A DNA stretch of 15,013 nucleotides, taken from the NCBI GenBank assembly GCA_014871545.1, contig WGSR01000017.1, positions 1 to 15,013 of the forward strand. Direction: 5' to 3'. The DNA is from Collinsella sp. GTDB taxonomy: Bacteria; Actinomycetota; Coriobacteriia; Coriobacteriales; Coriobacteriaceae. The position numbers and the translations under genes were made by a program. Shown here piece after piece: positions 1 through 7,099 of the stretch. Position 1 is the stretch's first letter, and each line of letters begins with the position of its first letter. The notes under the pieces are model-generated. The model had not been told where the DNA came from. It saw only the letters and a list, made by a program, of their open reading frames with translations, and searched no databases.

Positions 1-1
1 G

Positions 2-565
2 TTGCTCGCCGTTGGCCTTTCGATGGACGCCTTTGCCGTTTCCATCTGCAAGGGCCTTGGCATGAAGAAGATCAACCTTAAAGTCGCCGTGGTGCTCGGC
101 CTGTTCTTTGGCGGCTTTCAGGCCGGCATGCCCGTAATCGGATGGGCGCTCGGCAGTCAATTCATGGGCATCATCGGACCCATCGACCATTGGATCGCCT
201 TTATCCTTTTGGCCTTCATCGGCGGCAAAATGCTGCGGGAGGCCTTTACCGAGGACGAGGATGAGGACGAGAGCGACGGCAAGGATGCCGAAAAGATTGA
301 CCTGGGTGAGTACCTGATCCTCGCCATCGCCACCTCAATCGACGCCCTGGCCGTGGGCATCTCATTTGCCGCACTCTCGGCCGACATCGTCCCCGCCGTG
401 TCGCTCATAGGCATCACGACCTTCATCTTCTCCGTTGCCGGCGTGGCGATTGGCCGCATCTTTGGCGCGCGCTACGAAAAGCCCGCCACCATCGTGGGCG
501 GCGTTGTACTCATCCTCATCGGCCTCAAGATTTTGCTGGAGCACCTAGGGATTTTGGTGCTGTAA
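2..565 (+). CDS. mntP: Manganese efflux pump MntP, 5'-truncated by the window edge
   Basis: Inner-membrane Mn(2+) exporter that protects against manganese excess. About 187 residues are visible. The two homologous halves typical of MntP are clear, each with a conserved membrane Asp motif: SMDAFAVS (Asp about visible residue 9) and SIDALAVG (Asp about 114). They are separated by a cytoplasmic loop with an acidic run (EDEDEDE, about 84-90), and about six hydrophobic segments are present. Compared with the E. coli protein as I recall it, roughly the first eight residues are missing. The TTG at position 2 is therefore probably internal, and the true start lies left of the window. Any manganese riboswitch would also be off-window. 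The stop is TAA at 563-565 and a strong terminator follows within 30 bp, so this is the end of its transcript. Confidence 0.93.
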   Translation: MLAVGLSMDAFAVSICKGLGMKKINLKVAVVLGLFFGGFQAGMPVIGWALGSQFMGIIGPIDHWIAFILLAFIGGKMLREAFTEDEDEDESDGKDAEKIDLGEYLILAIATSIDALAVGISFAALSADIVPAVSLIGITTFIFSVAGVAIGRIFGARYEKPATIVGGVVLILIGLKILLEHLGILVL

Positions 566-594
566 AACACCCTTCAAAACTAAACGTCCGTATG

Positions 595-627
595 AGGCCT
601 CATGCAGAGTTTTGCATGAGGCCTTTT
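595..627 (+). terminator. Intrinsic terminator of mntP
   Basis: A perfect 12-bp stem, AGGCCTCATGCA (595-606) with TGCATGAGGCCT (613-624), closes a 6-nt loop and runs into TTTT (624-627). It starts 29 bp after the mntP stop. The loop-proximal part of the stem doubles as the first ATGCA-N6-TGCAT dyad of the hipBA control region, so terminator and operator share bases. Confidence 0.85.
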
Positions 628-671
628 CATGCAGACTTTTGCATGTCATACTAGGATGCAAAAGTCTGCAC
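602..671 (+). promoter_or_regulatory. hipBA operator array: three dyads at 27-bp period
   Basis: Three copies of ATGCA-N6-TGCAT begin at 602, 629 and 656. The third ends in TGCAC instead of TGCAT. Copies 1 and 2 are nearly identical across 15 bp (TGCAGAGTTTTGCAT and TGCAGACTTTTGCAT); copy 3 is the exact inverse of copy 2 over 15 bp. Start-to-start spacing is exactly 27 bp both times. Dyads 2 and 3 flank the probable -10 box. HipB is known in E. coli to repress its own operon by binding several operators, so these are the likely HipB sites. The assignment is inferred from position and symmetry. Confidence 0.7.
624..652 (+). promoter_or_regulatory. Candidate hipBA promoter
   Basis: TTTTCA (624-629) as a weak -35 and CATACT (647-652) as -10 are separated by 17 bp. 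The -10 lies in the gap between dyad 2 (629-644) and dyad 3 (656-671). That placement is what a repressor-controlled promoter should show and is the main support, since the hexamers themselves match consensus poorly. Confidence 0.45.
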
Positions 672-685
672 GTTAGGAGATTGCC

Positions 686-1156
686 ATGGATACCCTTCCC
701 ATCACCACGCCGCGCCAAGCCGGCATCTACGTGCGTCAGGCGCGCGAGGCGCAGGGGATCACCCGTGCCGCCCTCGCTAAAAAAGCCGGTGTTTCGGAAC
801 GCCTGCTCGCATCGCTCGAGCTAGGAGACGCCACCGGCATTCGACTCGACAAGTTGCTGGCGATTTTCGACGCTCTTGGACTGGCACTCGCAGCACAAGG
901 GGATATCGGCGAAGCGAAAAACGAGCGACCAGTCGACGCCCCGCATGCCAATCCGCTGCCTCGCAGCATCCCCAGGCGCCATCACACTCAACGTCCTCAT
1001 CATCGCAACCGTCGTAGTACCGCCATTCCGGCTCTTCCAGATGTCCCCTTTACATCCGCACTCTACGACGAGGTCTTCGCCGATTTCGCCATGTCCAATC
1101 TCGGAGTCTCGATTGCCGCAAACGCATCTAGCAAAACCAAGCCCGAAGGGAAATAG
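686..1156 (+). CDS. hipB: HipB-like XRE-family antitoxin/repressor
   Basis: Predicted DNA-binding antitoxin that neutralises the downstream HipA kinase and represses the operon. An XRE/Cro-type helix-turn-helix spans about residues 12-70: AGIYVRQAREAQGITRAALA, then a turn-recognition unit around AGVSERLLASLE (34-45). The start is ATG at 686, with AGGAGA (675-680) 5 nt upstream. At 156 residues it is longer than the classical HipB of about 90. Residues 80-156 form an unrecognised extension, first rich in Pro, His and Arg (about 85-112) and then a short segment around TSALYDEVFADFAMSNLG that could form helix. hipA starts 3 nt after the stop, which indicates translational coupling. The identity rests on the HTH plus its position before hipA; the tail is not assignable from sequence. 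Confidence 0.8.
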   Translation: MDTLPITTPRQAGIYVRQAREAQGITRAALAKKAGVSERLLASLELGDATGIRLDKLLAIFDALGLALAAQGDIGEAKNERPVDAPHANPLPRSIPRRHHTQRPHHRNRRSTAIPALPDVPFTSALYDEVFADFAMSNLGVSIAANASSKTKPEGK

Positions 1157-1159
1157 CCA

Positions 1160-2464
1160 ATGGCCAGAACATCACTTCGGACCATTATTTGCGGCGTGCC
1201 TGCTGGAACGCTCACGCAAGATGAGAACGGTCTTATCAGCTTTACCTACGATCATGACTATGACGGGCCAGCCCTATCGACCAACATACCCGTATCGAAT
1301 CGCGCATACGGACAACAGGTCATGAATCCGTACCTGTTTGGCCTTCTACCCGACAGCGAGGACCAACGAAAAGCGATTGCCGCGGAATTCGACGTTAGGC
1401 CCAACAATCCCATCGCACTACTCAGCCGTATCGGACTCGACTGTCCGGGCGGCGTGCAATTTTGTGCCGAAGAAGATATCGACGCCGTCCTGCATCGCCC
1501 CGGCGAATACCGCCCCATAGACGACCACGAAATTGCTCTCCGCCTCAAGTCGATCAGAGATGACCGCAATGCATCGTGGATGGGCCTAGATGAAAGTTGG
1601 TCACTTGGAGGCAATCAGGGCAAGTTCGCTCTCGCACTCATGGACGGTCGCTGGTGCGAATGCATGGGGTCCTCGCCCACGACGCATATTTTCAAAAATG
1701 GCGTTATCGGTTTTAAACTCGAGGCTCTCAATGAGTTTGTCTGCATGAAAAGCGCCCAGCGCGCCGGCATCGCAACGGCAAACGTCGAATATCGTATGTT
1801 TGAGGACGAACCTGCCCTCATTGTTGAGCGCTATGACCGCGTGAAAGTCAAATACGGAACGATCAGGCGCCTACATCAAGAAGACCTCTGTCAGGCACTT
1901 GGGGTGATGCCCGCCCAAAAGTACACGGCAGACGGCGGCCCGACCACACGCGACATTCAAGAGCTCCTCGTAAATACGAGCCACCATCAACTTAACCTGT
2001 ATCTGTTTACGCAGATACTGTTCTTCAACGCCATTATCGGCGCACCGGATGCGCATGCGAAAAACTATTCCCTGCTCCTTGGAAACGACGGCGCAGCCAT
2101 GATGGCTCGAATGTACGATGTCGCATCGGGGCTGGCATACGAGCGCATGCGCCGCCGGGCGCGCCTTGCCATGAGCGTTGGCGGCGAGAACCGTGTGGGG
2201 CGCATCGGACCCAACGCAATTCGCCGATACCACGGTATGGGCGACCCCGCGCTGGAGGCGGCGCTCACCGATGCCGGGCTATCCGAGAAGTTTTGCTTTG
2301 CGACCATGATGGACCTCGCCTACGAGGTACCCATTTGCATGGAAGAGGTCATGGACGGATACGCCGACCTGCCCGGCATGGCGGACCTGCGCGAGCATAT
2401 GCTCGGCCCCGTCCGCGAAAACTGCCAGCGCACCCTCGACCTCATCAGGGCAGAAATGGACTAG
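1160..2464 (+). CDS. hipA: HipA-family serine/threonine kinase toxin
   Basis: Toxin kinase of the HipBA type; E. coli HipA phosphorylates glutamyl-tRNA synthetase and halts translation. The 434-residue length is normal. An N-subdomain-like start includes LFGLLPDSEDQR (59-70). The kinase core keeps its landmarks: the autophosphorylation/P-loop segment SWSLGGNQGKFAL with Ser148, THIFK with Lys179, VERYDR (222-227), QEDLCQALG (240-248), the catalytic loop DAHAKNYS with Asp297 and Asn302, and the metal-binding MYDV with Asp320. These line up with E. coli Ser150, Lys181, Asp309 and Asp332 at nearly constant offsets, so an active enzyme is expected. The ATG at 1160 follows AAGGG (1146-1150). The gene ends facing pepD. 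The substrate here is unknown; GltX is only the E. coli precedent. Confidence 0.92.
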   Translation: MARTSLRTIICGVPAGTLTQDENGLISFTYDHDYDGPALSTNIPVSNRAYGQQVMNPYLFGLLPDSEDQRKAIAAEFDVRPNNPIALLSRIGLDCPGGVQFCAEEDIDAVLHRPGEYRPIDDHEIALRLKSIRDDRNASWMGLDESWSLGGNQGKFALALMDGRWCECMGSSPTTHIFKNGVIGFKLEALNEFVCMKSAQRAGIATANVEYRMFEDEPALIVERYDRVKVKYGTIRRLHQEDLCQALGVMPAQKYTADGGPTTRDIQELLVNTSHHQLNLYLFTQILFFNAIIGAPDAHAKNYSLLLGNDGAAMMARMYDVASGLAYERMRRRARLAMSVGGENRVGRIGPNAIRRYHGMGDPALEAALTDAGLSEKFCFATMMDLAYEVPICMEEVMDGYADLPGMADLREHMLGPVRENCQRTLDLIRAEMD

Positions 2465-2494
2465 GTGGCCGTAATTTCGCAATTATCAAACAAT

Positions 2495-2536
2495 AGAGGG
2501 GGGGGCACCCGTCGCAAACGCTCGAATGCCCCCTCT
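2495..2536. terminator. Hairpin between convergent hipA and pepD, possible bidirectional terminator
   Basis: AGAGGGGG (2495-2502) pairs with CCCCCTCT (2529-2536) around a 26-nt loop. The left arm belongs to an 8-G run (2498-2505), so the register can slip. There is no clean T tract on the + side. The - strand continues into a T-rich stretch (CTATTGTTTGATAATTG), so it may serve pepD better than hipA. Confidence 0.4.
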
Positions 2537-2592
2537 CGTAATGTCATTTGCAATCCGCTAGCACGTGGCTCGGACTGCTACTAGCGCAACCT

Positions 2593-4050
2593 TTACGCAG
2601 CAAGGCGCTTGAGGACGTCGATGAGCAGCTCGTAGAAGCGCTCGGCAGAAGCGAGCTCCATGCTCTCGTCCGGGGTGTGGACATCGGAGAGCGTCGGGCC
2701 CACGGCGATGGCGTCCAGGCCGTGCAGGGCCTCGGCAAATAGGCCGCACTCAAGGCCGGCGTGAATGGACTCGATGCGCAGCTCGGAGCCAAAGAGCTCG
2801 CGATAGCTCTCGACAAAGATGTCGCGGACCGGCGAATGCTCGGCATAGCTCCAGCCGGGATACTCGAACTCAAACTTGGCGTCGAAGCCCAAGACATCGG
2901 CCAGCGTCTGCAGGCGGTCCTTGAACTCGTTCTGCAGCGAGGTGATCGAGGAGCGCGGGGACAGCATGATCTTGACCTCGTCGTCAGAAGTGGCAACCAC
3001 ACCGATGTTGGAGGAAACCTCGACGGAGCCGTCGGTGGCGACGTTGCGGCGAATCACGCCGTTAGGGGCAAGACGCAGGGCGCGGATGAGGGCAAGCGCG
3101 GACTTCTGGTCCATGGCCTCGACCTCGGCGTCGTCGGCAATCTCGACGGTGCAGGTAAAGCCGGGGTCGAAGACCTCGAGCTCGGCAGTGACGTCGGCGA
3201 TGATGCCCTTTGCGATCTGGGCCGCGGCCTCGGCGGCAGCGTGATCGGCATAGACCAGAACGGCCTTGCACTCACGGTTGATGGCGTTGTCCTTGGTACC
3301 GCCGTTGAAGCTGACGATGGCGGGCTCACCGGCGACCATCAGGCGGTCGATGATGCGGGCCATGATGAGGTTTCCGTTGCCGCGCTCCAGGTTGATATCA
3401 CTGCCGGAGTGGCCGCCCAACAGACCGGAAATGTCGAGCGTGAGGGTGCTACCGGTCTTGTGCTCGCGCACGATGGGGCAGGTGTAGGTAACGACGACGC
3501 CGCCGGCGCAGCTGACGGTGGCAACGCCCTCCTCCTCGGAGTCGAGGTTGATCATGGTGCGGGCGCTGATCTGGGACTTGTCGAGCGTCTCGGCGCCAAC
3601 CAGGCCGGTCTCCTCGTCGGTGGTGAACACGCACTCGAGGGCGGGGTGAACAATCGAATCGTCATCGAGAACAGTGAGCATAAGCGCGACGGCGATACCA
3701 TTGTCGGCGCCCAGAGTGGTGCCGTTAGCGGTGAGGACACCGTCCTTGACGACCAGGTCGATACCGTCGGTCGTAAAGTCGTGCTCAACGGAGCCCAACT
3801 TGTCGCACACCATATCGATGTGGCCCTGCAGCATTACGGTCGGGGCATTCTCGGCGCCAGCAGATGCGGGCTTGCGAATGATGACGTTGTAGACCTCGTC
3901 CTGATACACATCGAGACCGCGCTCCTTGGCAAACGCGACCAGGAAATCGCTGATGCCCTTCTCGTTGCCAGACCCACGGGGGATCGCGCTGACCTCCTCA
4001 AAGAAATGGAACAGCTGGACGGGCTCGTAGCCGGTAATCTTGTAGTCCAT
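2593..4050 (-). CDS. pepD: Aminoacyl-histidine dipeptidase PepD (M20C metallopeptidase)
   Basis: Cytosolic di-zinc dipeptidase (carnosinase-like) that splits Xaa-His and other dipeptides to recycle amino acids. The chosen ATG at 4048-4050 gives 485 residues, the size of E. coli PepD, and has AAGGAGG (4055-4061) 4 nt upstream; the 35 extra upstream codons in frame are unlike the family. Metal and catalytic residues are intact: His77 and Asp79 in QGHIDMVCD, bridging Asp116 in GADNGIA, Glu146-Glu147 in TTDEETGL, Asp170 in NLDSEEEG, and C-terminal His458 in DVHTPDE. The lid/dimerisation domain occupies roughly 185-395, with GGHSGSDI (212-219). It is convergent with hipA and separated from clpC by a hairpin, so it is probably monocistronic. 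Confidence 0.96.
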   Translation of the reverse strand: MDYKITGYEPVQLFHFFEEVSAIPRGSGNEKGISDFLVAFAKERGLDVYQDEVYNVIIRKPASAGAENAPTVMLQGHIDMVCDKLGSVEHDFTTDGIDLVVKDGVLTANGTTLGADNGIAVALMLTVLDDDSIVHPALECVFTTDEETGLVGAETLDKSQISARTMINLDSEEEGVATVSCAGGVVVTYTCPIVREHKTGSTLTLDISGLLGGHSGSDINLERGNGNLIMARIIDRLMVAGEPAIVSFNGGTKDNAINRECKAVLVYADHAAAEAAAQIAKGIIADVTAELEVFDPGFTCTVEIADDAEVEAMDQKSALALIRALRLAPNGVIRRNVATDGSVEVSSNIGVVATSDDEVKIMLSPRSSITSLQNEFKDRLQTLADVLGFDAKFEFEYPGWSYAEHSPVRDIFVESYRELFGSELRIESIHAGLECGLFAEALHGLDAIAVGPTLSDVHTPDESMELASAERFYELLIDVLKRLAA

Positions 4051-4054
4051 GGTG

Positions 4055-4061
4055 CCTCCTT
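4055..4061 (-). promoter_or_regulatory. Ribosome binding site fixing the pepD start
   Basis: AAGGAGG on the - strand, 4 nt before the ATG at 4048-4050. It matches the anti-Shine-Dalgarno core fully and argues against the longer in-frame start at 4155. Confidence 0.85.
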
Positions 4062-4094
4062 GGCGCAACTGGTTAGACAGTAAGACATGCGACT

Positions 4095-4122
4095 TGTATA
4101 TTCCCAGACTTTGCGTGCATAA
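4095..4122 (-). promoter_or_regulatory. Weak candidate pepD promoter
   Basis: On the - strand TATACA (plus 4095-4100) could be a -10, with TTATGC (plus 4117-4122) 16 bp upstream as a poor -35. It would give a leader of roughly 40 nt. Further upstream is an imperfect inverted repeat, GTGGACCGT (4165-4173) with ACGGTCAC (4182-4189), of unknown role. Confidence 0.3.
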
Positions 4123-4207
4123 ACCAGTCGAAAACGCCGAGCGCCCTCGCATCATCGGCTAACGGTGGACCGTATAGCGTAACGGTCACAGCTACCGCAG
4201 CTCTACA

Positions 4208-4239
4208 AATCGAGGCGCCCTTTTCGGAGCGCCTCGATT
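4208..4239 (-). terminator. Probable clpC terminator
   Basis: A perfect 11-bp stem, AATCGAGGCGC (4208-4218) with GCGCCTCGATT (4229-4239), and a 10-nt loop lie 26 bp past the clpC stop. The - strand 3' side is only ATTTGTAG, so the U tract is short. Position and stem strength carry the call. Confidence 0.6.
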
Positions 4240-4264
4240 GCGCGTATCAAATTGTCGCCACGCC

Positions 4265-6907
4265 CTACAGCGCGCCGGAACCGGCTTGCATCATGCCGCC
4301 GGGGCCCGAGGTCACGCCGCCGCTCACGGGCGCGGCGTTGCCGGTGTGCGGTGCCGCCGGGGCGGTATCGCCACCGAGCGTGCCCGCCGGACGCGGTGCC
4401 GGGATCTCGCCCGTGCCGTGGCTAAAGACAAACTTGCCATCGGCCACGTCGCACAGGACGGTATCGCCCTCGCCCCACTCGCCGGCCAGGAGCTCCTCGG
4501 AAAGCGGGTCCTCGATGAGCTTTTGAATAGCACGGCGCAGCGGACGCGCACCGTTGGTGAGGTCGGTGCCCTCGGCCACGATCTTGTCATAGGCCGCATC
4601 GGTGAGCTTGATGTTCATGCCGTTTGCGATCAGGCGCTGGCGCAGGTCGTCCACCAGCAGGTGCGCGATCTTGGTCAGGTTCTCGCCCGAGAGCTTCTGG
4701 AACACCACAATATCGTCGATACGGTTGAGCAGCTCAGGGCGGAACAGGCGCTTGAGCTCGCCCATCGCACGACCCTTGATCTCGCTCGACGTGAGACCCT
4801 GCTCACCGGTGGTGCCAAAACCGACGCTCGCATCCTGCGCGATCTCGCGGGCGCCCACGTTGGACGTCATGATGATCACGGTATTGCGGAAGTCGACCGT
4901 CTTGCCCTGGCTATCAGTCAGGCGACCCTCCTCCAGCACCTGCAACAAAATGTTGAAGATGTCGGGGTGCGCCTTCTCGATCTCGTCGAACAGCACGACC
5001 GAGTACGGGTGACGACGAACGGCCTTGGTAAGCTGACCGCCCTCGTCGTGGCCCACGTAACCCGGAGGGCTACCGATAAGCTTGGAGACCTCGAACTCGC
5101 TGCCGAACTCCGACATGTCGAAGCTGATGAGCGCGTCCTTACTGCCAAAGAGGTACTCGGCGAGCGTCTTGGCGAGCTCGGTCTTGCCTGTGCCGGTGGG
5201 ACCCAGGAAGATAAAGCTGCCACCGGGACGACGCGGATCCTTGAGCGGCGAGCGGCTGCGGCGCACGGCCTTGGCAACGGCCTCGACGGCCTCGTCCTGA
5301 CCGATGATGCGCGTCTTGAGCACGCTTTCGGTCTGCAGCAGGCGGCGGCTCTCGCTCTCGGTGAGCGAGGAAACCGGCACGCCAGAGGTCACGGACACGA
5401 TGTCGGCAATCTGACTCACGTCGATGGTGAGCGGGCTGGCGTCGAGCTCGGCGGTCCAGGCGGCCTTAGCCTCGGCAAGCTCAATCTCGGCGGCCTTCTG
5501 CTGCTCGGTGATCTCGGCGGCCTTGTTCATGTCGTCGCTCTCGGTGGCCTCCTGCGCGGCGGCCTTAAGCTCCTCTATGCGATGCTCGGCCTCACGCACC
5601 GGCTCGGGCGCGCGATTCGCGGCGATGCGAGCGCGGGCACCGGCCTCGTCGATAAGGTCGATGGCCTTATCGGGCAGGAAGCGATCCTGGATGTAGCGGT
5701 TGGAAAGGTTCGCGGCGGCCTCGATAGCACCCTGCGTATAGCGCACATGGTGGTGCTCCTCGTAGCGCGGCTTGAGCGCGGTCAGGATCTTGACCGTGTC
5801 CTCGACGCTCGGTTCCTCGACATCGATGGTCTGGAAGCGACGCTCGAAGGCCGGGTCCTTGGTGAGGTACTTGCGGAACTCCTCGGCCGTGGTGGCGCCA
5901 ATAATCTGAAAGGCACCGCGCGCAAGTACGGGCTTGAGCATGGAGCTCGCGTCGATGGAGCCCTCGGCAGAACCGGCACCGATGATGGTATGCATCTCGT
6001 CAATAAACAGGATAACGTCGTCAGCTTCGGTGGCCTCCTGGATCACGTTCTTGAGGCGCTCCTCGAACTCACCGCGATACTTGGCGCCCGCAACGAGACC
6101 CGGCAGGTCGAGCGTCCAGATATTCTGGTTCATGAGGTTCTCGGGCACGTTGCCAGCTGCAATCTGCTGAGCCAGACCCTCGACGATGGCCGTCTTGCCC
6201 ACGCCGGGGTCGCCCAAGATAAGCGGATTGTTCTTGGTGCGACGCGAAAGGATCTCCATCATACGCTGGACTTCCTTTTCGCGACCAATTACAGGGTCGA
6301 GCTCGCCGTCGCGCGCCTTCTGCGTAAGGTTGGTGGCGAACTGCTTGAGCGTGTCGGTGCCGCTCCCCTTTTGCTGCGACGCGTCCGAGCCGCTAAAGAA
6401 CGGCAGGCCCGCACCGGGACGCCCGGCACCGGCGCCGGCGAGCGGACGCTTCTTATCCTGGTCCTTGGCAGTGAGTTTCTCGATAGCCTTTTTGATGGAG
6501 GCGGACGACACACCCAGACGCATGAGGATGTCCATGGCCATGCCGTTGCCCTCTTCGACGATGCCGATCAGCAAGTGCTCGGTCGACACGTAGGTCTGGT
6601 TGTTCTCACGTGCCACGCGGAAGGAGCGCTCCATCACGCTAATGACGAGCGGCGTAAAGGCAAGCTTGGCAGCCTCGGTCTCCTCGCTGGGCTCGGGAAC
6701 CGTGGTCTGGACCTCCTTGAGGGTGTCCATGATGTCGTCGTAGGAGATATCAAGCGAGCGCAGCGCCTCGGCAGCGATGCCCTCGTCCTCCTTGGCGAGT
6801 GCGAGCAGCAGGTGCTCGGTGCCCACCTTATTTGAGTGCAGATCGAGCGCCTCCTGTTTGGCCATCGACATGACCTTGCGCGCTCGATCGGTAAATCTAT
6901 CTAACAT
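4265..6907 (-). CDS. clpC: ATP-dependent Clp protease ATP-binding subunit ClpC
   Basis: Hsp100 AAA+ unfoldase that feeds damaged or tagged proteins to ClpP. From the ATG at 6905-6907, preceded by AAGGA (6915-6919) at 7-nt spacing, it has 880 residues. Order: two Clp-N repeats (about 1-65 and 80-145); a Gly/Pro linker (155-185); NBD1 with Walker A GDPGVGKT (232-239) and Walker B ILFIDE (299-304); a short UVR-type coiled middle domain (about 435-485), which separates ClpC from the longer one of ClpB; NBD2 with GPTGTGKT (569-576) and VVLFDE (637-642); and the ClpP-docking VGF (695-697). The last 48 residues or so are a Pro/Gly/Ala-rich tail. McsA and McsB genes are not next to it. No CIRCE or CtsR-type operator was seen upstream, so its stress control is unclear. 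Confidence 0.97.
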   Translation of the reverse strand: MLDRFTDRARKVMSMAKQEALDLHSNKVGTEHLLLALAKEDEGIAAEALRSLDISYDDIMDTLKEVQTTVPEPSEETEAAKLAFTPLVISVMERSFRVARENNQTYVSTEHLLIGIVEEGNGMAMDILMRLGVSSASIKKAIEKLTAKDQDKKRPLAGAGAGRPGAGLPFFSGSDASQQKGSGTDTLKQFATNLTQKARDGELDPVIGREKEVQRMMEILSRRTKNNPLILGDPGVGKTAIVEGLAQQIAAGNVPENLMNQNIWTLDLPGLVAGAKYRGEFEERLKNVIQEATEADDVILFIDEMHTIIGAGSAEGSIDASSMLKPVLARGAFQIIGATTAEEFRKYLTKDPAFERRFQTIDVEEPSVEDTVKILTALKPRYEEHHHVRYTQGAIEAAANLSNRYIQDRFLPDKAIDLIDEAGARARIAANRAPEPVREAEHRIEELKAAAQEATESDDMNKAAEITEQQKAAEIELAEAKAAWTAELDASPLTIDVSQIADIVSVTSGVPVSSLTESESRRLLQTESVLKTRIIGQDEAVEAVAKAVRRSRSPLKDPRRPGGSFIFLGPTGTGKTELAKTLAEYLFGSKDALISFDMSEFGSEFEVSKLIGSPPGYVGHDEGGQLTKAVRRHPYSVVLFDEIEKAHPDIFNILLQVLEEGRLTDSQGKTVDFRNTVIIMTSNVGAREIAQDASVGFGTTGEQGLTSSEIKGRAMGELKRLFRPELLNRIDDIVVFQKLSGENLTKIAHLLVDDLRQRLIANGMNIKLTDAAYDKIVAEGTDLTNGARPLRRAIQKLIEDPLSEELLAGEWGEGDTVLCDVADGKFVFSHGTGEIPAPRPAGTLGGDTAPAAPHTGNAAPVSGGVTSGPGGMMQAGSGAL

Positions 6908-6914
6908 GCTCGTT

Positions 6915-6919
6915 TCCTT
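6915..6919 (-). promoter_or_regulatory. Ribosome binding site fixing the clpC start
   Basis: AAGGA on the - strand lies 7 nt before the ATG at 6905-6907. That start opens directly into the canonical Clp-N beginning MLDRFTDRAR. It excludes the 11 extra codons of the longer in-frame start at 6940. Confidence 0.8.
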
Positions 6920-6938
6920 ACATGAGTTCATCGAAATC

Positions 6939-6966
6939 AAAACGCCCGCCCGTCGGCGGCGCTTTT
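6939..6966 (-). promoter_or_regulatory. Terminator-like hairpin in the clpC leader
   Basis: AAAACGCC (6939-6946) and GCC (6948-6950) pair with GGC (6955-6957), GGCG (6958-6961) and TTTT (6963-6966), with one bulged C on each side and a 4-nt loop. On the - strand the stem ends in TTTTGATTT about 30 nt before the clpC ATG. It may end transcripts from tetR or act as a leader attenuator. A clpC promoter downstream of it has almost no room. Confidence 0.45.
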
Positions 6967-7046
6967 GTCTCTTTACCCACAGGTTGTCTATGTTAACAGC
7001 TGGAGGAATATCTATAAACCCGGCTCACATGAATGCAGGTTATGAC

Positions 7047-7074
7047 CGCATCGCGGGACTCACCGCGCGATGCG
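7047..7074 (-). terminator. Stem-loop after tetR, possible weak terminator
   Basis: CGCATCGCG (7047-7055) pairs perfectly with CGCGATGCG (7066-7074) around a 10-nt loop, 26 bp after the tetR stop. No T tract follows on the - strand (GGTCATAACC). It may therefore be an RNA-stabilising or pausing structure instead of a true intrinsic terminator. Confidence 0.4.
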
Positions 7075-7099
7075 CGACAGGCGCCCCGCAAGAGAAACC

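Noticed and set aside
2..4. TTG as the true mntP start
   Set aside because: The visible protein begins within the first conserved membrane helix (GLSMDAFAVS), so the start is beyond the left edge.
2498..2505. Run of eight G as a phase-variation tract
   Set aside because: It lies after the hipA stop, outside any coding frame or clear promoter, and is explained as one arm of the intergenic hairpin.
2761..4083. A 440-codon open frame on the + strand opposite pepD
   Set aside because: Gly/Asp/Val-rich translation without domains, fully covered by a PepD with complete metal ligands.
4238..6835. An 865-codon open frame on the + strand opposite clpC
   Set aside because: It is the antisense shadow of a GC-rich conserved gene. 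Its translation is rich in His, Arg, Gly and Leu with no recognisable domain, and clpC on the other strand has all its motifs intact.
6908..7099. CIRCE or CtsR operator before clpC
   Set aside because: I looked for TTAGCACTC/GAGTGCTAA and for tandem GGTCAAA-type heptads on both strands and found neither.
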